A stretch of DNA of 64,000 nt, taken from contig NZ_JAKVPE010000001.1 in the NCBI RefSeq assembly GCF_022482365.1, positions 434,001 to 498,000 on the forward strand. The letters are read 5' to 3'. The DNA comes from Limosilactobacillus sp. (GTDB lineage: Bacteria > Bacillota > Bacilli > Lactobacillales > Lactobacillaceae). The notes beneath the pieces are model-generated. The model was given only the letters and a program-made list of their open reading frames with translations. It was not told the DNA's origin and did not search any database. A program made the translations under genes and the position numbers. This document shows, one piece after another, positions 35,425-44,826 of the stretch (its first letter is position 1; each line of letters opens with the position of its first letter).

Positions 35425-36051
35425 ATGAAAAGCCACTTACATTTAAAAAATTGCCTGTTACTAGCCTTTACTGTTTTGACGCTATGCTTTTTTACTAGTA
35501 GCGTATCCGCCGATCAGGCAAATAGCAATAATTCATCACAAAGCACCAGCATCACGGGTGGCAGTTCTTCATTAACCGATAATGGTTCGAGTGCCAAATC
35601 GGCTCCCGAGCCAGGGTCTGCCCAAACACCAAAGCAGAGTACTGATGTAACGAACGGCTCAACCAATGACAGTAGTTCTACTGAAACGCCAAGCAATTCT
35701 AAAGCGGTTCAAGCAGCTTCTTCATCCAAAGCAGAAACAGCTGTCTCTGCTTCTACTAAGGATGATGACCAAGACAGCGGCCAGGTTGCGGTAGCCACAA
35801 TTGCAAACGGAAACGACTCAACAGTAATCAACGGTCAGAATGCTTCTTCCAGCACCACAAAAGCAAAGGTGGGCAAGAGTGTTAAGCTTACAACACCCAC
35901 AAAAGCCAAGGACATCGTGAGCGAAGGTTCGCTTGATGCCGCTCTATTGCCACAAACTGGTAATACGGCTATGGATTTTCTCTTTTATGGTGGCGTTACC
36001 TCACTCATTTTCATTCCGGCTGCAGCCATTTTCAATATTTTCTTCAAGTAA
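35425..36051 (+). CDS. Sortase-anchored Ser/Thr-rich surface protein (LPQTG)
   Basis: A 208-aa cell-wall protein. An N-terminal signal peptide (hydrophobic LLLAFTVLTLCFFTSSVSA) is followed by a low-complexity region of Ser, Thr, Asn and Gln, and ends in LPQTGN, a hydrophobic helix and a short positive-charged tail. That is a complete sortase A signal. No adhesive domain is present, so it is a short stalk-like wall protein. The start at 35425 fits GGGGG 8 bp upstream. Confidence 0.85.
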   Translation: MKSHLHLKNCLLLAFTVLTLCFFTSSVSADQANSNNSSQSTSITGGSSSLTDNGSSAKSAPEPGSAQTPKQSTDVTNGSTNDSSSTETPSNSKAVQAASSSKAETAVSASTKDDDQDSGQVAVATIANGNDSTVINGQNASSSTTKAKVGKSVKLTTPTKAKDIVSEGSLDAALLPQTGNTAMDFLFYGGVTSLIFIPAAAIFNIFFK

Positions 36052-36060
36052 GAATAGTTG

Positions 36061-36090
36061 CCACTCATCTCATCGGTTGAGTGGTTTTTT
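36061..36090 (+). terminator. Terminator after the LPQTG gene
   Basis: CCACTCA/TGAGTGG with a 10-nt loop and six Ts lies 10 bp after the stop codon. Confidence 0.82.
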
Positions 36091-36102
36091 GTATACAAAA
36101 AA

Positions 36103-36409
36103 AGAGATCATGTATTGACATGGTCTCTCCGTAAGTAGGTAGGCAATCACTACCTGCATTTTATTTTAACAGGCCGATTAGCTGACGGCAATGGTTGGTT
36201 GGAATTTTGTGGTTTGTATTTAAAGTTTTTGTTTTCAATTTAGTTAAAGTAAATATCTGCTCGATCTAAAGGCTATGAATCAAATAGCTTACAACCTTTT
36301 CTGCACAATTATCCCCTCACCCAACAACTTATTTAATTTATTTCACGAAAACCAGTCCTCCTGTTCTTAAAACTAATTATAATTAAATTATAAAGAACAT
36401 TAGAAGGGA
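36103..36409. other. AT-rich intergenic stretch with one hairpin
   Basis: A second hairpin (AGAGATCATG with CATGGTCTCT at 36119-36128) and a small GGTAG/CTACC stem follow the terminator. The rest is AT-rich without a believable gene. An AATTATAATTA stretch near 36375 probably holds the promoter of the APC transporter. Confidence 0.5.
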
Positions 36410-36418
36410 GTGCCCACC

Positions 36419-37891
36419 ATGCAAGCGACCGAAAAAAATCAGCTCGGTTTCCTAGGCTTAGTCACCATTTGCATCAGTGCCATGATTGGCTCGGCCATTT
36501 TCGACCTACCGAAAAATATGGCCACCGTCGCTGGGGCCCAGGCCCAAATTATCGCCTGGCTAACCACCGGAATTGGGATGTGGCTGGTCGCCGAAACCTT
36601 CATCATTCTCAGTGATGTTCAACCCGACCTCAACGGCGGGCTCTATGACTATGGGATCCATGGTTTCGGTCCCCTGGTTGGTTTTTTGACCGCCTGGGGA
36701 TATTTCGTCGCTAACTGTGCCACCAACGCCGCCTTTGCAGTCCTGGTGATGAACACCCTCAACTACTTTTTCCCCGGAACCTTTACTGGTGGGAACAACT
36801 GGCCCGCCGTCATCGGTGCTTCCATCCTCACCTGGGGAATGAGTGCCATCACCCTCCGCGGGACCGCCGAATCCAGTCGCTTGCAGCGCTTCGCCATTTT
36901 TCTAATGCTGATTGTCATTTCCGGCTTGGTGATCTCCCTGGCGCGGCAGTTTGACCCGGATATCTTCACGACAAACATGGCGGCCCAACTCCGCATCCCC
37001 CGCCTGCACGATCAACCACTAGGTTCAATTCCAAAACAGACTCTGGCCACCATGATGATCACCCTCTGGATGTTTAGCGGGGTTGAAGGGGCCGCCGATA
37101 TGGCCAGCGAGGCCAAAAGTCATCACCTGGTTCGGCGGGCAACGGCCGTGGGCTTCTTCATCTGCCTAGCAATCGATGTCTTGGTCAGCCTCCTGCCCCT
37201 CGGTGTCTTCTCATACGGACAGCTTCAGCGCTTTGCTTCGCCCTCTACCGCCCATATCTTAAGCATTATCTGGCACAGCTCCTGGGGACGGACAACCATC
37301 GGGATCACCCTGATTTTGACGGTGCTGGCAAGCTGGATCTCCTGGCTGGAAATGATCTGCGAGCTTCCCCGCTACGCCGCCGAAAATGACGGGACCTTCC
37401 CGAACATCTTCGCCCAAACCAGTCGACACGGGGAACCACTCTTCGCCCTCCTGCTCGCCACCGTGACTATTCAGGCGATTATCCTCATCGCCCACTACGA
37501 CGGACATGCCTACCAGAAGCTACTAGTGATCAGCAGTGCCATGACCATCCCACCCTACCTGATCGCCGAGGCCTACCTCTTCAAGCTCGCCTGGCGTGGT
37601 GACTACCCGAGCTTTACTCACCACCACCCACGCAATGGTCGGTGGGTCAGCGGCCTAGCCTTCTGTTACACGGCCTTGATGGGGCTGTCGGCCGGACTGA
37701 AGTACACGGTCGCCGAGTTCATTGTCTACGCCGTTGGGCTGCCAATCTACTGGCACGCGCGCCAACAACATCCCCAGCTTAAGCTTTCAAAGTGGGAGCT
37801 GGGCCTCGTCATCCTGATTATTATCGTTGCCATCTACGGAATCGACGTCTTGTTTGGTTTAATCAAGAAACCGTTCGTTCAACTCTTTTAA
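36419..37891 (+). CDS. APC-family amino acid antiporter/permease
   Basis: A 490-aa membrane protein with about 12-14 spans. The first helix, ISAMIGSAIFDLPKNMA, is the substrate-binding GSG-like motif of the amino acid-polyamine-organocation family; WMFSGVEGAADMASEAKS is the helix 6 motif. The overall pattern resembles the basic amino acid antiporters (arginine/ornithine type), but no arginine deiminase gene is nearby. ATG at 36419 is used because GGGAG is 8 bp upstream. Confidence 0.88.
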   Translation: MQATEKNQLGFLGLVTICISAMIGSAIFDLPKNMATVAGAQAQIIAWLTTGIGMWLVAETFIILSDVQPDLNGGLYDYGIHGFGPLVGFLTAWGYFVANCATNAAFAVLVMNTLNYFFPGTFTGGNNWPAVIGASILTWGMSAITLRGTAESSRLQRFAIFLMLIVISGLVISLARQFDPDIFTTNMAAQLRIPRLHDQPLGSIPKQTLATMMITLWMFSGVEGAADMASEAKSHHLVRRATAVGFFICLAIDVLVSLLPLGVFSYGQLQRFASPSTAHILSIIWHSSWGRTTIGITLILTVLASWISWLEMICELPRYAAENDGTFPNIFAQTSRHGEPLFALLLATVTIQAIILIAHYDGHAYQKLLVISSAMTIPPYLIAEAYLFKLAWRGDYPSFTHHHPRNGRWVSGLAFCYTALMGLSAGLKYTVAEFIVYAVGLPIYWHARQQHPQLKLSKWELGLVILIIIVAIYGIDVLFGLIKKPFVQLF

Positions 37892-37897
37892 CCGTAA

Positions 37898-37928
37898 AAA
37901 AAATCCCGCCGCATTCGCGACGGGGTTT
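37898..37928 (+). terminator. Terminator after the APC transporter gene
   Basis: AAAAATCCCG pairs with CGGGGTTTT around a small internal stem. Confidence 0.72.
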
Positions 37929-38094
37929 TCATTTACGTAATCAAGTTTCTCATCAAATACAAGTTGGAATTTAATTGTATATTGTGATTGTGTATTATTA
38001 TGCGGCATCTTCAGTAATTTTGCAAGGCTTTTTTGCATATTTAGTCAATTAAATTTTGACAATCGGTCACCCTTGCTTTGGTCGCTGATAAAAA

Positions 38095-38133
38095 AATAAT
38101 GGTATCAAGTGCGTGGCACCTAATACCATTATT
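38095..38133. terminator. Terminator of the alcohol dehydrogenase gene
   Basis: AATAATGGTAT pairs with ATACCATTATT directly after the ADH stop codon. The stretch 37930-38094 holds nothing else recognisable. Confidence 0.8.
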
Positions 38134-38134
38134 T

Positions 38135-39232
38135 TTATTCGTGGCCATTAACCAGCACGATCGGCTTGATGATCGCCCCGCTCTTCGAATCGGCAAAGGC
38201 CTGGTTAATGTCCTTGAAATCGTAAAAACGCACCAGCTTATCAAATGGGAACTTGCCCTCTTTGTAGTACTGAACCAGCTGGGGAATAAACTTTTGCGGT
38301 TGGCTGTCGCCCTCCACTACGCCGGAGAGCTTCTTGGACTCCAGCAGTAAATCACTCATCAGGTCTAGTTCCAGCTTGCCGCCGATTCCAACAACCACGC
38401 ACTCACCCGCCGGCTGAAGCAATCCGAGCGCAGTCTTAATCAGAAGAGAGCTTCCCGTGGTGTCAATTGCGTATTTGACCCCCTCTGGAAATTCATCTTG
38501 CAGCTTCTCCAAAGGAACATCGTCCGTATTGATTACGTCCGTGGCCCCAACTTCCTTGGCGATCGCCAGCCGGTTATCGTTGCGGTCAATCACGATGATT
38601 TGCCTAACTCCGGCAACCTTGGCCCCCATCACAGCAGCCAGGCCGACACCACCGGCACCAAAGATGGCAAGTGCGTCGTCCGGTGCTGGCTTTAAGTAGT
38701 TAAGCACCGTGCCGGCACCGGTTTGAATACCACAGCCCAGTGGGCCGAGCAGGTTGAGATCAACCTCCGGATCCACCTTGACAACGCTGTGCTCATCGGC
38801 AACGGCATAGGTGGCAAAGGAGGATTGCCCGAAGAAGACGTTGACGTCCGCATTGCTTGTCGTGTGCAGACGGTAGGTGCCATCAAAGTTCTTGCCACCG
38901 AAGTTTAACTCGTTGAAGTGTTCACACATTCCCGGGTGCCCTGCCCGGCAGTTACGGCACTTGCCGCAGTAGCTAAAGGAAAGAACCACATGATCCCCCA
39001 CTTGGACGCTGTTTACATCTGCCCCGGTCTTTTCGACGATACCCGAGCCCTCATGTCCGAGTACTAGCGGCAGCGGAGTCGTGCCGCCATCCCGACCAAC
39101 CGCATCCGTGTGGCAAACACCGCTAGCGCTGATTTTGATCAAGACTTCATTATCCTTGATATCGTCAAGGTTTAATTCCTTAATCTCAAGTGGTTGCTTA
39201 GCTTCATTAACCATGGCAGCTTCGATCTTCAT
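38135..39232 (-). CDS. Zinc-dependent alcohol dehydrogenase
   Basis: A 365-aa medium-chain dehydrogenase. The catalytic zinc ligands are in SGVCHTDAVG and GHEGSGIVE; four Cys in CGKCRNCRAGHPGMC bind structural zinc; the Rossmann motif is AIFGAGGVGLAAVMGA. It resembles aryl-alcohol dehydrogenases of the XylB type. The start at 39232 is preferred because GGAGG is 8 bp upstream; the frame extends further. It is divergent from the LysR gene at 39367, which probably controls it. Confidence 0.92.
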   Translation of the reverse strand: MKIEAAMVNEAKQPLEIKELNLDDIKDNEVLIKISASGVCHTDAVGRDGGTTPLPLVLGHEGSGIVEKTGADVNSVQVGDHVVLSFSYCGKCRNCRAGHPGMCEHFNELNFGGKNFDGTYRLHTTSNADVNVFFGQSSFATYAVADEHSVVKVDPEVDLNLLGPLGCGIQTGAGTVLNYLKPAPDDALAIFGAGGVGLAAVMGAKVAGVRQIIVIDRNDNRLAIAKEVGATDVINTDDVPLEKLQDEFPEGVKYAIDTTGSSLLIKTALGLLQPAGECVVVGIGGKLELDLMSDLLLESKKLSGVVEGDSQPQKFIPQLVQYYKEGKFPFDKLVRFYDFKDINQAFADSKSGAIIKPIVLVNGHE

Positions 39233-39366
39233 AACTAACGCCTCCGTATTTTTTGCTTTGTTAACTTTTGAACACCTATACTGTATCATGAAGGTGAAAA
39301 GTTGTAGAGTGGGCAATTCGTCTCACCTGCCGAACCTTTATATTCGCCTGTCAGGAGGAATGATGA

Positions 39367-40275
39367 ATGAACGTTGATCAACTGCGAATGTTTCTAATGG
39401 TTGCCGAACTGGGCAGCTTTCAAAAGGCGGCCCAGCAGGGTTATATCTCCCAACGGGCGGTTTCCAAGCAAATGCAGCGGCTCGAAAATGAAGTTGGGAC
39501 ACCGCTCTTTGCCAGAAACAAAAATCGCATCCAATTGACCGCCGCGGGGGCGCTCTTTCAAAAGCGGTGTCGAACGATTCTCCAGCTGATTAACGAGACC
39601 AGCTCCGACCTCCACTCCCTCGCCACCAGGACGGCTCCCCAGCTGCGCATCGGCTATTTTTCGCCCTTTGATGCCGTCCTGTTGCGGGCCGGGCTCCAGA
39701 AATTATCTGCGCCCGTGACACCGCTGACGACGGAGGAAAGCGTTGAGCACCTGATTGCCGACGTCTTGATCGGCAACCTCGACTGCGCCTTCATCATGGA
39801 CGACTACGGCTTCAACCAGCAGCTTGCCCAGGCTGGATTAAAAGCCGCAATCGTGGACGAGGACCAGATGCTCATCGGCGCACACAAAGACCTGTTTCCC
39901 ACGGACCAGGTCACCCCTGAACTGATCAGCCACCATCCCGTGATCTACTACAGTAACGAGGAGTCCAATTATCTCCAGCGGGCGTTTGTCCAGAGCCTGG
40001 GCAAGCTCGGACGATCGATCAGCATTCACCGCGCTTTCTCCTACGAGCAAATGCAGATGCAGGTTAGCCTGGGGCAGGCACTGTCCTTTTACCCCGCCAA
40101 CCTGATTTCGTACCTGGCCAATCCCAGCGAACCAATTCGCTACCTGCCGATCGCCGGTGCGAATACTCAGCGCTTTACTTTCAAGCTGATCTACCTGCCA
40201 ACCAACCAGTCGCCCGGATTGAAGGAATTCGTCCAGGCAGCTCAAATGGTAATGCCCGCAAAAGAAGGTCAGTAA
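39367..40275 (+). CDS. LysR family transcriptional regulator
   Basis: A 302-aa LysR protein. The winged helix-turn-helix LGSFQKAAQQGYISQRAVSKQMQRL lies at about residues 14-38 in two parts of less than twenty residues each, followed by an effector-binding domain. AGGAGG at 39353-39358 fits the ATG at 39367. It is divergent from the zinc ADH gene, the probable target. Confidence 0.9.
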   Translation: MNVDQLRMFLMVAELGSFQKAAQQGYISQRAVSKQMQRLENEVGTPLFARNKNRIQLTAAGALFQKRCRTILQLINETSSDLHSLATRTAPQLRIGYFSPFDAVLLRAGLQKLSAPVTPLTTEESVEHLIADVLIGNLDCAFIMDDYGFNQQLAQAGLKAAIVDEDQMLIGAHKDLFPTDQVTPELISHHPVIYYSNEESNYLQRAFVQSLGKLGRSISIHRAFSYEQMQMQVSLGQALSFYPANLISYLANPSEPIRYLPIAGANTQRFTFKLIYLPTNQSPGLKEFVQAAQMVMPAKEGQ

Positions 40276-40312
40276 ATTTCGCCAGTGGATACACAGGAGA
40301 TAAATTAATGTT

Positions 40313-40339
40313 ATAATTAAGATGATGAAAGCGCTTTCT
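40313..40339 (+). promoter_or_regulatory. Promoter -10 and cre site before the PD-(D/E)XK-like gene
   Basis: TATAAT at 40313-40318 is followed at 40326-40339 by TGAAAGCGCTTTCT, which matches the CcpA operator consensus TGWNANCGNTNWCA except for the final base. Its place just after the -10 fits repression by CcpA. Confidence 0.7.
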
Positions 40340-40359
40340 AGTGGAAGGGAGTGGAAATC

Positions 40360-41181
40360 ATGACTCATCGCTTAACAATTACTCAGCTGGCAAACACGAA
40401 GATCGGCGGCCACGATCTGCAGGTTTGGCCCAAGGGTTCCTACCCGGCACCCAAGGATTTTATGACGGTTTCCGAGGACTCGGACGACTTTGGCCTCCTC
40501 GCCGACAAGGACGAATCGGTTCCTGCTAACTTAATTGGGATTGTCCTCGACCTGCTCGCCCGTGACCTGATCGTTGGCCAGCACGAAACGGCCTTTGAAA
40601 ATGCCGAAAAAGGTGCCCAACTCGTCGACCGCCTGCCCGACTTCAAACAGCAAGTGGAGGCCCTTCATCAGGCGACTGCCGGCAGCAAATTCGTTAATTC
40701 GGCGGCCGGCTGGCAGGCCGCCTTTGAGCTCGCCAAGTACGAAGCCGCCTACAGGAGCGGACATTATGACCCGGCACCGGTGACGGTCGATCCGATTACT
40801 ATCCGGCACTTGCAAATTATGCTGCAGCGGATTAAAGGCTTCTTTGATCGCTACGGTACGCCAACGGTGACCGGGTTCACGGTTGAAAGTTCTTCTGGAG
40901 CCGTTTACGGCGACGGTGACTACCTCTCGCCGGATTACTTGATGGACCTGAAGATCTACCGGACGTCACCATTGAAGCGGCTGGCCAACCGGATCCAACT
41001 CGAACTCTACTACGTTTTAGGCAAGGACAACGGCCGCTACAAGGAGTTTCAAACCATCAAGGCGCTAATTCTCTTTAACCCGCGGGAAGACAACACCTAT
41101 ATTCTTGGTGCCGAACGGATCACCCCAGAGATGACCGAGCTGGCCTTGGAGCGGATCAACGCCGTACAAGTAGACAAATGA
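40360..41181 (+). CDS. Putative PD-(D/E)XK nuclease-like protein
   Basis: A 273-aa soluble protein. The centre reads VESSSGAVYGDGDYLSPDYLMDLKIYR, split by a few residues, then RIQLELYYVLGKD. That is the PD-(D/E)XK layout: an Asp before the strand, DLK as the (D/E)xK pair at about residue 195, and the QxxxYYxL helix. The family contains nucleases and inactive relatives. Its natural partner is unknown; no methylase or helicase sits beside it. GGGAG precedes the ATG at 40360. A cre and TATAAT upstream suggest carbon-catabolite control. Confidence 0.6.
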   Translation: MTHRLTITQLANTKIGGHDLQVWPKGSYPAPKDFMTVSEDSDDFGLLADKDESVPANLIGIVLDLLARDLIVGQHETAFENAEKGAQLVDRLPDFKQQVEALHQATAGSKFVNSAAGWQAAFELAKYEAAYRSGHYDPAPVTVDPITIRHLQIMLQRIKGFFDRYGTPTVTGFTVESSSGAVYGDGDYLSPDYLMDLKIYRTSPLKRLANRIQLELYYVLGKDNGRYKEFQTIKALILFNPREDNTYILGAERITPEMTELALERINAVQVDK

Positions 41182-41187
41182 AACAAA

Positions 41188-41218
41188 AAATGCTCGCAAC
41201 ACTGCGGGCATTTTTTTG
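41188..41218 (+). terminator. Terminator after the PD-(D/E)XK-like gene
   Basis: ATGCTCGC pairs with GCGGGCAT and is followed by seven Ts. Confidence 0.8.
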
Positions 41219-41231
41219 TTCAGCTAGGAAA

Positions 41232-42629
41232 TTAATAGTTCAGCCGGATCCGCAGGGAACCCGTTTCGACCATCGAGCCCAGGCACTTCATCCCCAGCTC
41301 GTGAGCCTTAGCGGCCGTCTCGGCATTGGCCGCCGCCAGCTTCTTCTGCAGGTCAGTCCCAGTTAGCCCGGCCGCAGCCTGGTCGGTAGCACGCAGGACA
41401 TTGCGACCCGCGGCAATCGTGTTTTGCTTCATTTCTTCAATGGCTGCCTCGTAGCGCTTCGGGTGGTCATCGCCAATCGTCGCCAGGGCGTGCGAGAGCC
41501 AGTACATGTTCTTGATATTGAAGTGCTCCGCCGTGTCGCGATACTCTGCTGGAGTGTCAAGAACGTTGGTATAGAACGGTGCCAAGGCGTTGTAGGCGTT
41601 CGGCCCCAGGGCCAGCCAGCAGATCCCGGCCAGCTTTTCGTCCACGTCGCTCCGAATCTGTAGGATGTGCATCTCCGAATTCCGCTGGAAACCGATCGGC
41701 CGAAATGCGTGGCGCTGGGCATCGGTTCCGAGATCGCTGTATGGATCGTAAGGCGTGTGCTGGTAGCGAGAGCTCAGGGCGTACTTGACGTCCTCGATCG
41801 TCAGCAGGTGTTCCGGCTGGCGGGCAAAGGGCAGGTCTGGGTTGTCCGGCTGCTCAATGTCGGTCGGGTTAAAGAGTTTTTGGATGTACCACTGCCGCGG
41901 AATGTTGTAGCGATAATCGGAGTCGTTATGACTGCCAAAGATGTGGCGCAGGTTATAGTTGGTCCCTCCATCGATGTTTAAATAGTTTTCGGTAATCATC
42001 TGTTCCAGATCCGCGGAAGCCATCGTATCAGACGACTGAAAATCGAAGGCGGTGATGGCAAACCAGTTTGGTGCCACGACATAGCAGTCATCCGGGATCC
42101 GCTGGGCAGCCCAGTGGTGGCCACCGATCGTCTCCATGTACCAAACCTCATCCCGGTCGGAAAAGGCGACCCCGTTGGATTCATAGGTGCCATACTTCTC
42201 CAGATACTGGCCCAGCAGCTGGACCCCTTCCCGGGCAGAGTGAATGTATGGCAGGACGATCGTGACGAAGTCTTCCTCGCCGATCCCCTTCTTCACCAGG
42301 GGGTCAATCCCGAGGACGCGCGGGTTGGTCGTGCTGGTCTCGGTGGCGGACATCGTGACGTTGGCGGCGTTGATGCCAGCCTCACCCCAGATTCCCATCT
42401 TTTTGGCCACCGTCGGGATTTCCGGGACCGCGGTGTAACGCTGTGGGTTGTCCGGCAGAGACAGCTTCAATTGATTGGTGACCGACTGGTACTCCCGTGG
42501 CTGCTTGTCCGGGGTCACGACGATGAAGCGCTTCGGGTTAAAGGCGTGCCCGAAGTCCTCGTTCCGGGCCACCAGGGTCGCACCGTCCGCCGTCGCCTTT
42601 TTACCAGCTAAAATTGTTGTACATGGCAT
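41232..42629 (-). CDS. pepD: Dipeptidase, C69 family (PepD type)
   Basis: A 465-aa N-terminal-nucleophile peptidase. The catalytic Cys is at residue 3 (MPCTTILAGKKATADGATLV), as in PepDA of lactobacilli; RNEDFG and the NpgR-like FGSHNDSDYRYN follow. It cleaves dipeptides in the cytoplasm and supports growth on peptides. GAGGAG precedes the ATG. It is transcribed from its own promoter on the same strand as lacA. Confidence 0.92.
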   Translation of the reverse strand: MPCTTILAGKKATADGATLVARNEDFGHAFNPKRFIVVTPDKQPREYQSVTNQLKLSLPDNPQRYTAVPEIPTVAKKMGIWGEAGINAANVTMSATETSTTNPRVLGIDPLVKKGIGEEDFVTIVLPYIHSAREGVQLLGQYLEKYGTYESNGVAFSDRDEVWYMETIGGHHWAAQRIPDDCYVVAPNWFAITAFDFQSSDTMASADLEQMITENYLNIDGGTNYNLRHIFGSHNDSDYRYNIPRQWYIQKLFNPTDIEQPDNPDLPFARQPEHLLTIEDVKYALSSRYQHTPYDPYSDLGTDAQRHAFRPIGFQRNSEMHILQIRSDVDEKLAGICWLALGPNAYNALAPFYTNVLDTPAEYRDTAEHFNIKNMYWLSHALATIGDDHPKRYEAAIEEMKQNTIAAGRNVLRATDQAAAGLTGTDLQKKLAAANAETAAKAHELGMKCLGSMVETGSLRIRLNY

Positions 42630-42726
42630 GCTAAGATCTCCTCTTTATCCAAATTATTTAACATCTATCCCCATTGTAGTCGTTTAACCTGGGCTTCTCA
42701 AACTGTCATCGTAAAGAGCAGCGACA

Positions 42727-42770
42727 AAAAGGGCAGCGCTTGTCTGCTAATAGACGAACGCTGCCCCTTA
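42727..42770 (-). terminator. Terminator of the lacS-lacA unit
   Basis: AAGGGCAGCG pairs with CGCTGCCCCTT; the arms are joined by a 20-nt loop with an inner GTC/GAC stem. Confidence 0.75.
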
Positions 42771-42799
42771 TTCTGGGAGGAGTCAATATGTAAGTTAAT

Positions 42800-44809
42800 C
42801 TAGTTTTGCGAAAGGATCTCCACGTCCCAGCCATTTAATTGTGGTGCTGCCTGCTTGCCGGTCAGCAGATCATGGTAACCAGTCAAGCTCTTCGGCAGGT
42901 CGTGCGCTTCGTTGCCCATGTTGAGGACGAAGTAGAGCTCACGACCTTCAGCGGTGACCCGCTTGGTGATCTCTAGCGGCGTTTGTTCCGCAATCAATGG
43001 GTGAACACCGGCTGCCTTGACGATGTGGTCAATCAGCTTGCCGAGGCCAGCATGTTCGAGCCGGCTGCCGATGTACCAAGCAGTCCCCTGGCCATACTTA
43101 TTCTCGGTGGCTGCCGCCGTGCCAGCGTAGAATTCACTGTCATAGCTAGCCAGAACGGTTGCGCCCTCGGGATGAATAAGGTCGCAGATCAGGTGGGCAT
43201 CGTAGTCGCTGTCGCCAACCTTAACCTTAACGACTTGATCAGGCAAGACGGCGTCGCTCTCCTCGACCCAGACCCCGGTAACGTCCTTTAGCGGTCCTGG
43301 GTAGCCACCCGGATAGATGTTGTCGGACGGGCCGACCATCCCCGACATGAAGGTGGTGACAAAGTGGCCACCGTTTTTCACGTACTGGTTGATCTTCTGG
43401 TCCAGGCCCGGCTTGACCATGTAGAGAACCGGCGCCACGACCAGATCATACCGGCTGAAGTCGTCATCGACGCTGATCACGTCGGTCGGAATGTTGCGTT
43501 CATAGAACTGGCGGTAGTAGTCGAGAATCAGCGGGATGTATTCGAGGTCCTGGGTGATCCCGTCGACGTACTCGAAGGACCAGAAGTTGCTCCAGTCAAA
43601 GACCAGGGCCACCTTGGCCGGCGTCGTCGAGTGCTGGATCGTTGGACCAACCTGCTTGAAATCGCGCCCCAGCTTGGCAACTTCCTTGAAGGCCCGGGTA
43701 TCGGTCCGCCCGGAGTGGGCAATCACTGCCCCGTGGAACTTCTCCGAACCGCCCAGTGCCTGCTTGAGCTGGAAGAACTGAACCGTATCGGCACCGTGCG
43801 CCACTGCCTGCAGTTCGGTTGCCCGCATCTGGCCCGGCCGCTTCAGGGGGCTGTATGGCTGCCAGTTCACCTGTGACGGGGTCGATTCCATCAGCATGAA
43901 CGGCTGGTGCTTGAGCGTCCGCATCAGGTCATAGAGGAAGGCCGGGTGGTAGGTCGGCATGTTGTAGGCTGGGTAGCTATCGTAGGAAATGATATCCTGG
44001 TCCTTTGCCCACTTTTGGTAGTCGATCATCTTGTTCGGCAGGCTGTGGAAATTGGTCGTTACCGGAATGTCCGGTGAATACTGTTCGATCAGCTTCTTTT
44101 CCAGCTTGAAGAGGTCCAGCATCTGATCGGATTGGAAACGCAGGTAGTCTACCGACAGACCAGCGACAATTGTTTCCGTGCCCTCGGGTCCCCAGGCGTC
44201 GCCCAGTTCGTTTGGCACCACGATCTCGTCCCAATCATGGATGGTGTGGGACCAGACATTCATGTTCCAAGCGGCGTTCAGGGCATCCAGCGTCTGGTAG
44301 CGATCCTTGAGCCACTCCCGGAAGGCCGCTGCACAGTTGTCACAGTAGCAGTTGCCACCGTATTCGTTGTTGACGTGCCAGGCCACAATGTGCGGATTGT
44401 CGTGGTAGCGCTGTGCTAACTTCAGGACCAATTGGCGGGCCAGGCGCCGGTAGTTTTCACTGGACGGGCAGAAGTTGTGCCGGGCACCGAAGACGTGGCG
44501 CCGTCCCTGATAGTCAACCCGGGCAACGTCGGGATATTTTTTGAACATCCAGGCTGGCATTGCCGCGGTTGAGGTGGCCAGGACAATGTCAAAGTTGGCC
44601 GCCGAGAGGTTTTCAATGATCTTGTCCAGCTTAGAAAAGTCAAACTCACCCTCGCGTGGCTCCAATAGCGACCAGGAAAAGACGTTGATGGTCGCGGAGT
44701 TAATATCCGCCTGCTTGAAGACCTTAATATCGTCTTTCCAGGTGTCTTCCGGCCATTGTTCCGGATTGTAGTCACCACCGTACAGGAAATCAGGAATTTC
44801 CTTCTTCAT
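42800..44809 (-). CDS. lacA: Beta-galactosidase, GH42
   Basis: A 669-aa family 42 glycosidase that hydrolyses lactose and other galactosides. GGDYNPEQWP opens the TIM barrel. The acid/base is E149 in WHVNNEYGG and the nucleophile E307 in FMLMESTPSQ. A zinc-type cluster of four Cys (C114, C154, C156, C159) is intact. The start at 44809 uses GGAG 9 bp upstream. It lies 17 bp after lacS and is cotranscribed with the lactose permease. Confidence 0.95.
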   Translation of the reverse strand: MKKEIPDFLYGGDYNPEQWPEDTWKDDIKVFKQADINSATINVFSWSLLEPREGEFDFSKLDKIIENLSAANFDIVLATSTAAMPAWMFKKYPDVARVDYQGRRHVFGARHNFCPSSENYRRLARQLVLKLAQRYHDNPHIVAWHVNNEYGGNCYCDNCAAAFREWLKDRYQTLDALNAAWNMNVWSHTIHDWDEIVVPNELGDAWGPEGTETIVAGLSVDYLRFQSDQMLDLFKLEKKLIEQYSPDIPVTTNFHSLPNKMIDYQKWAKDQDIISYDSYPAYNMPTYHPAFLYDLMRTLKHQPFMLMESTPSQVNWQPYSPLKRPGQMRATELQAVAHGADTVQFFQLKQALGGSEKFHGAVIAHSGRTDTRAFKEVAKLGRDFKQVGPTIQHSTTPAKVALVFDWSNFWSFEYVDGITQDLEYIPLILDYYRQFYERNIPTDVISVDDDFSRYDLVVAPVLYMVKPGLDQKINQYVKNGGHFVTTFMSGMVGPSDNIYPGGYPGPLKDVTGVWVEESDAVLPDQVVKVKVGDSDYDAHLICDLIHPEGATVLASYDSEFYAGTAAATENKYGQGTAWYIGSRLEHAGLGKLIDHIVKAAGVHPLIAEQTPLEITKRVTAEGRELYFVLNMGNEAHDLPKSLTGYHDLLTGKQAAPQLNGWDVEILSQN

Positions 44810-44826
44810 GAAAAACACTCCTCTAC

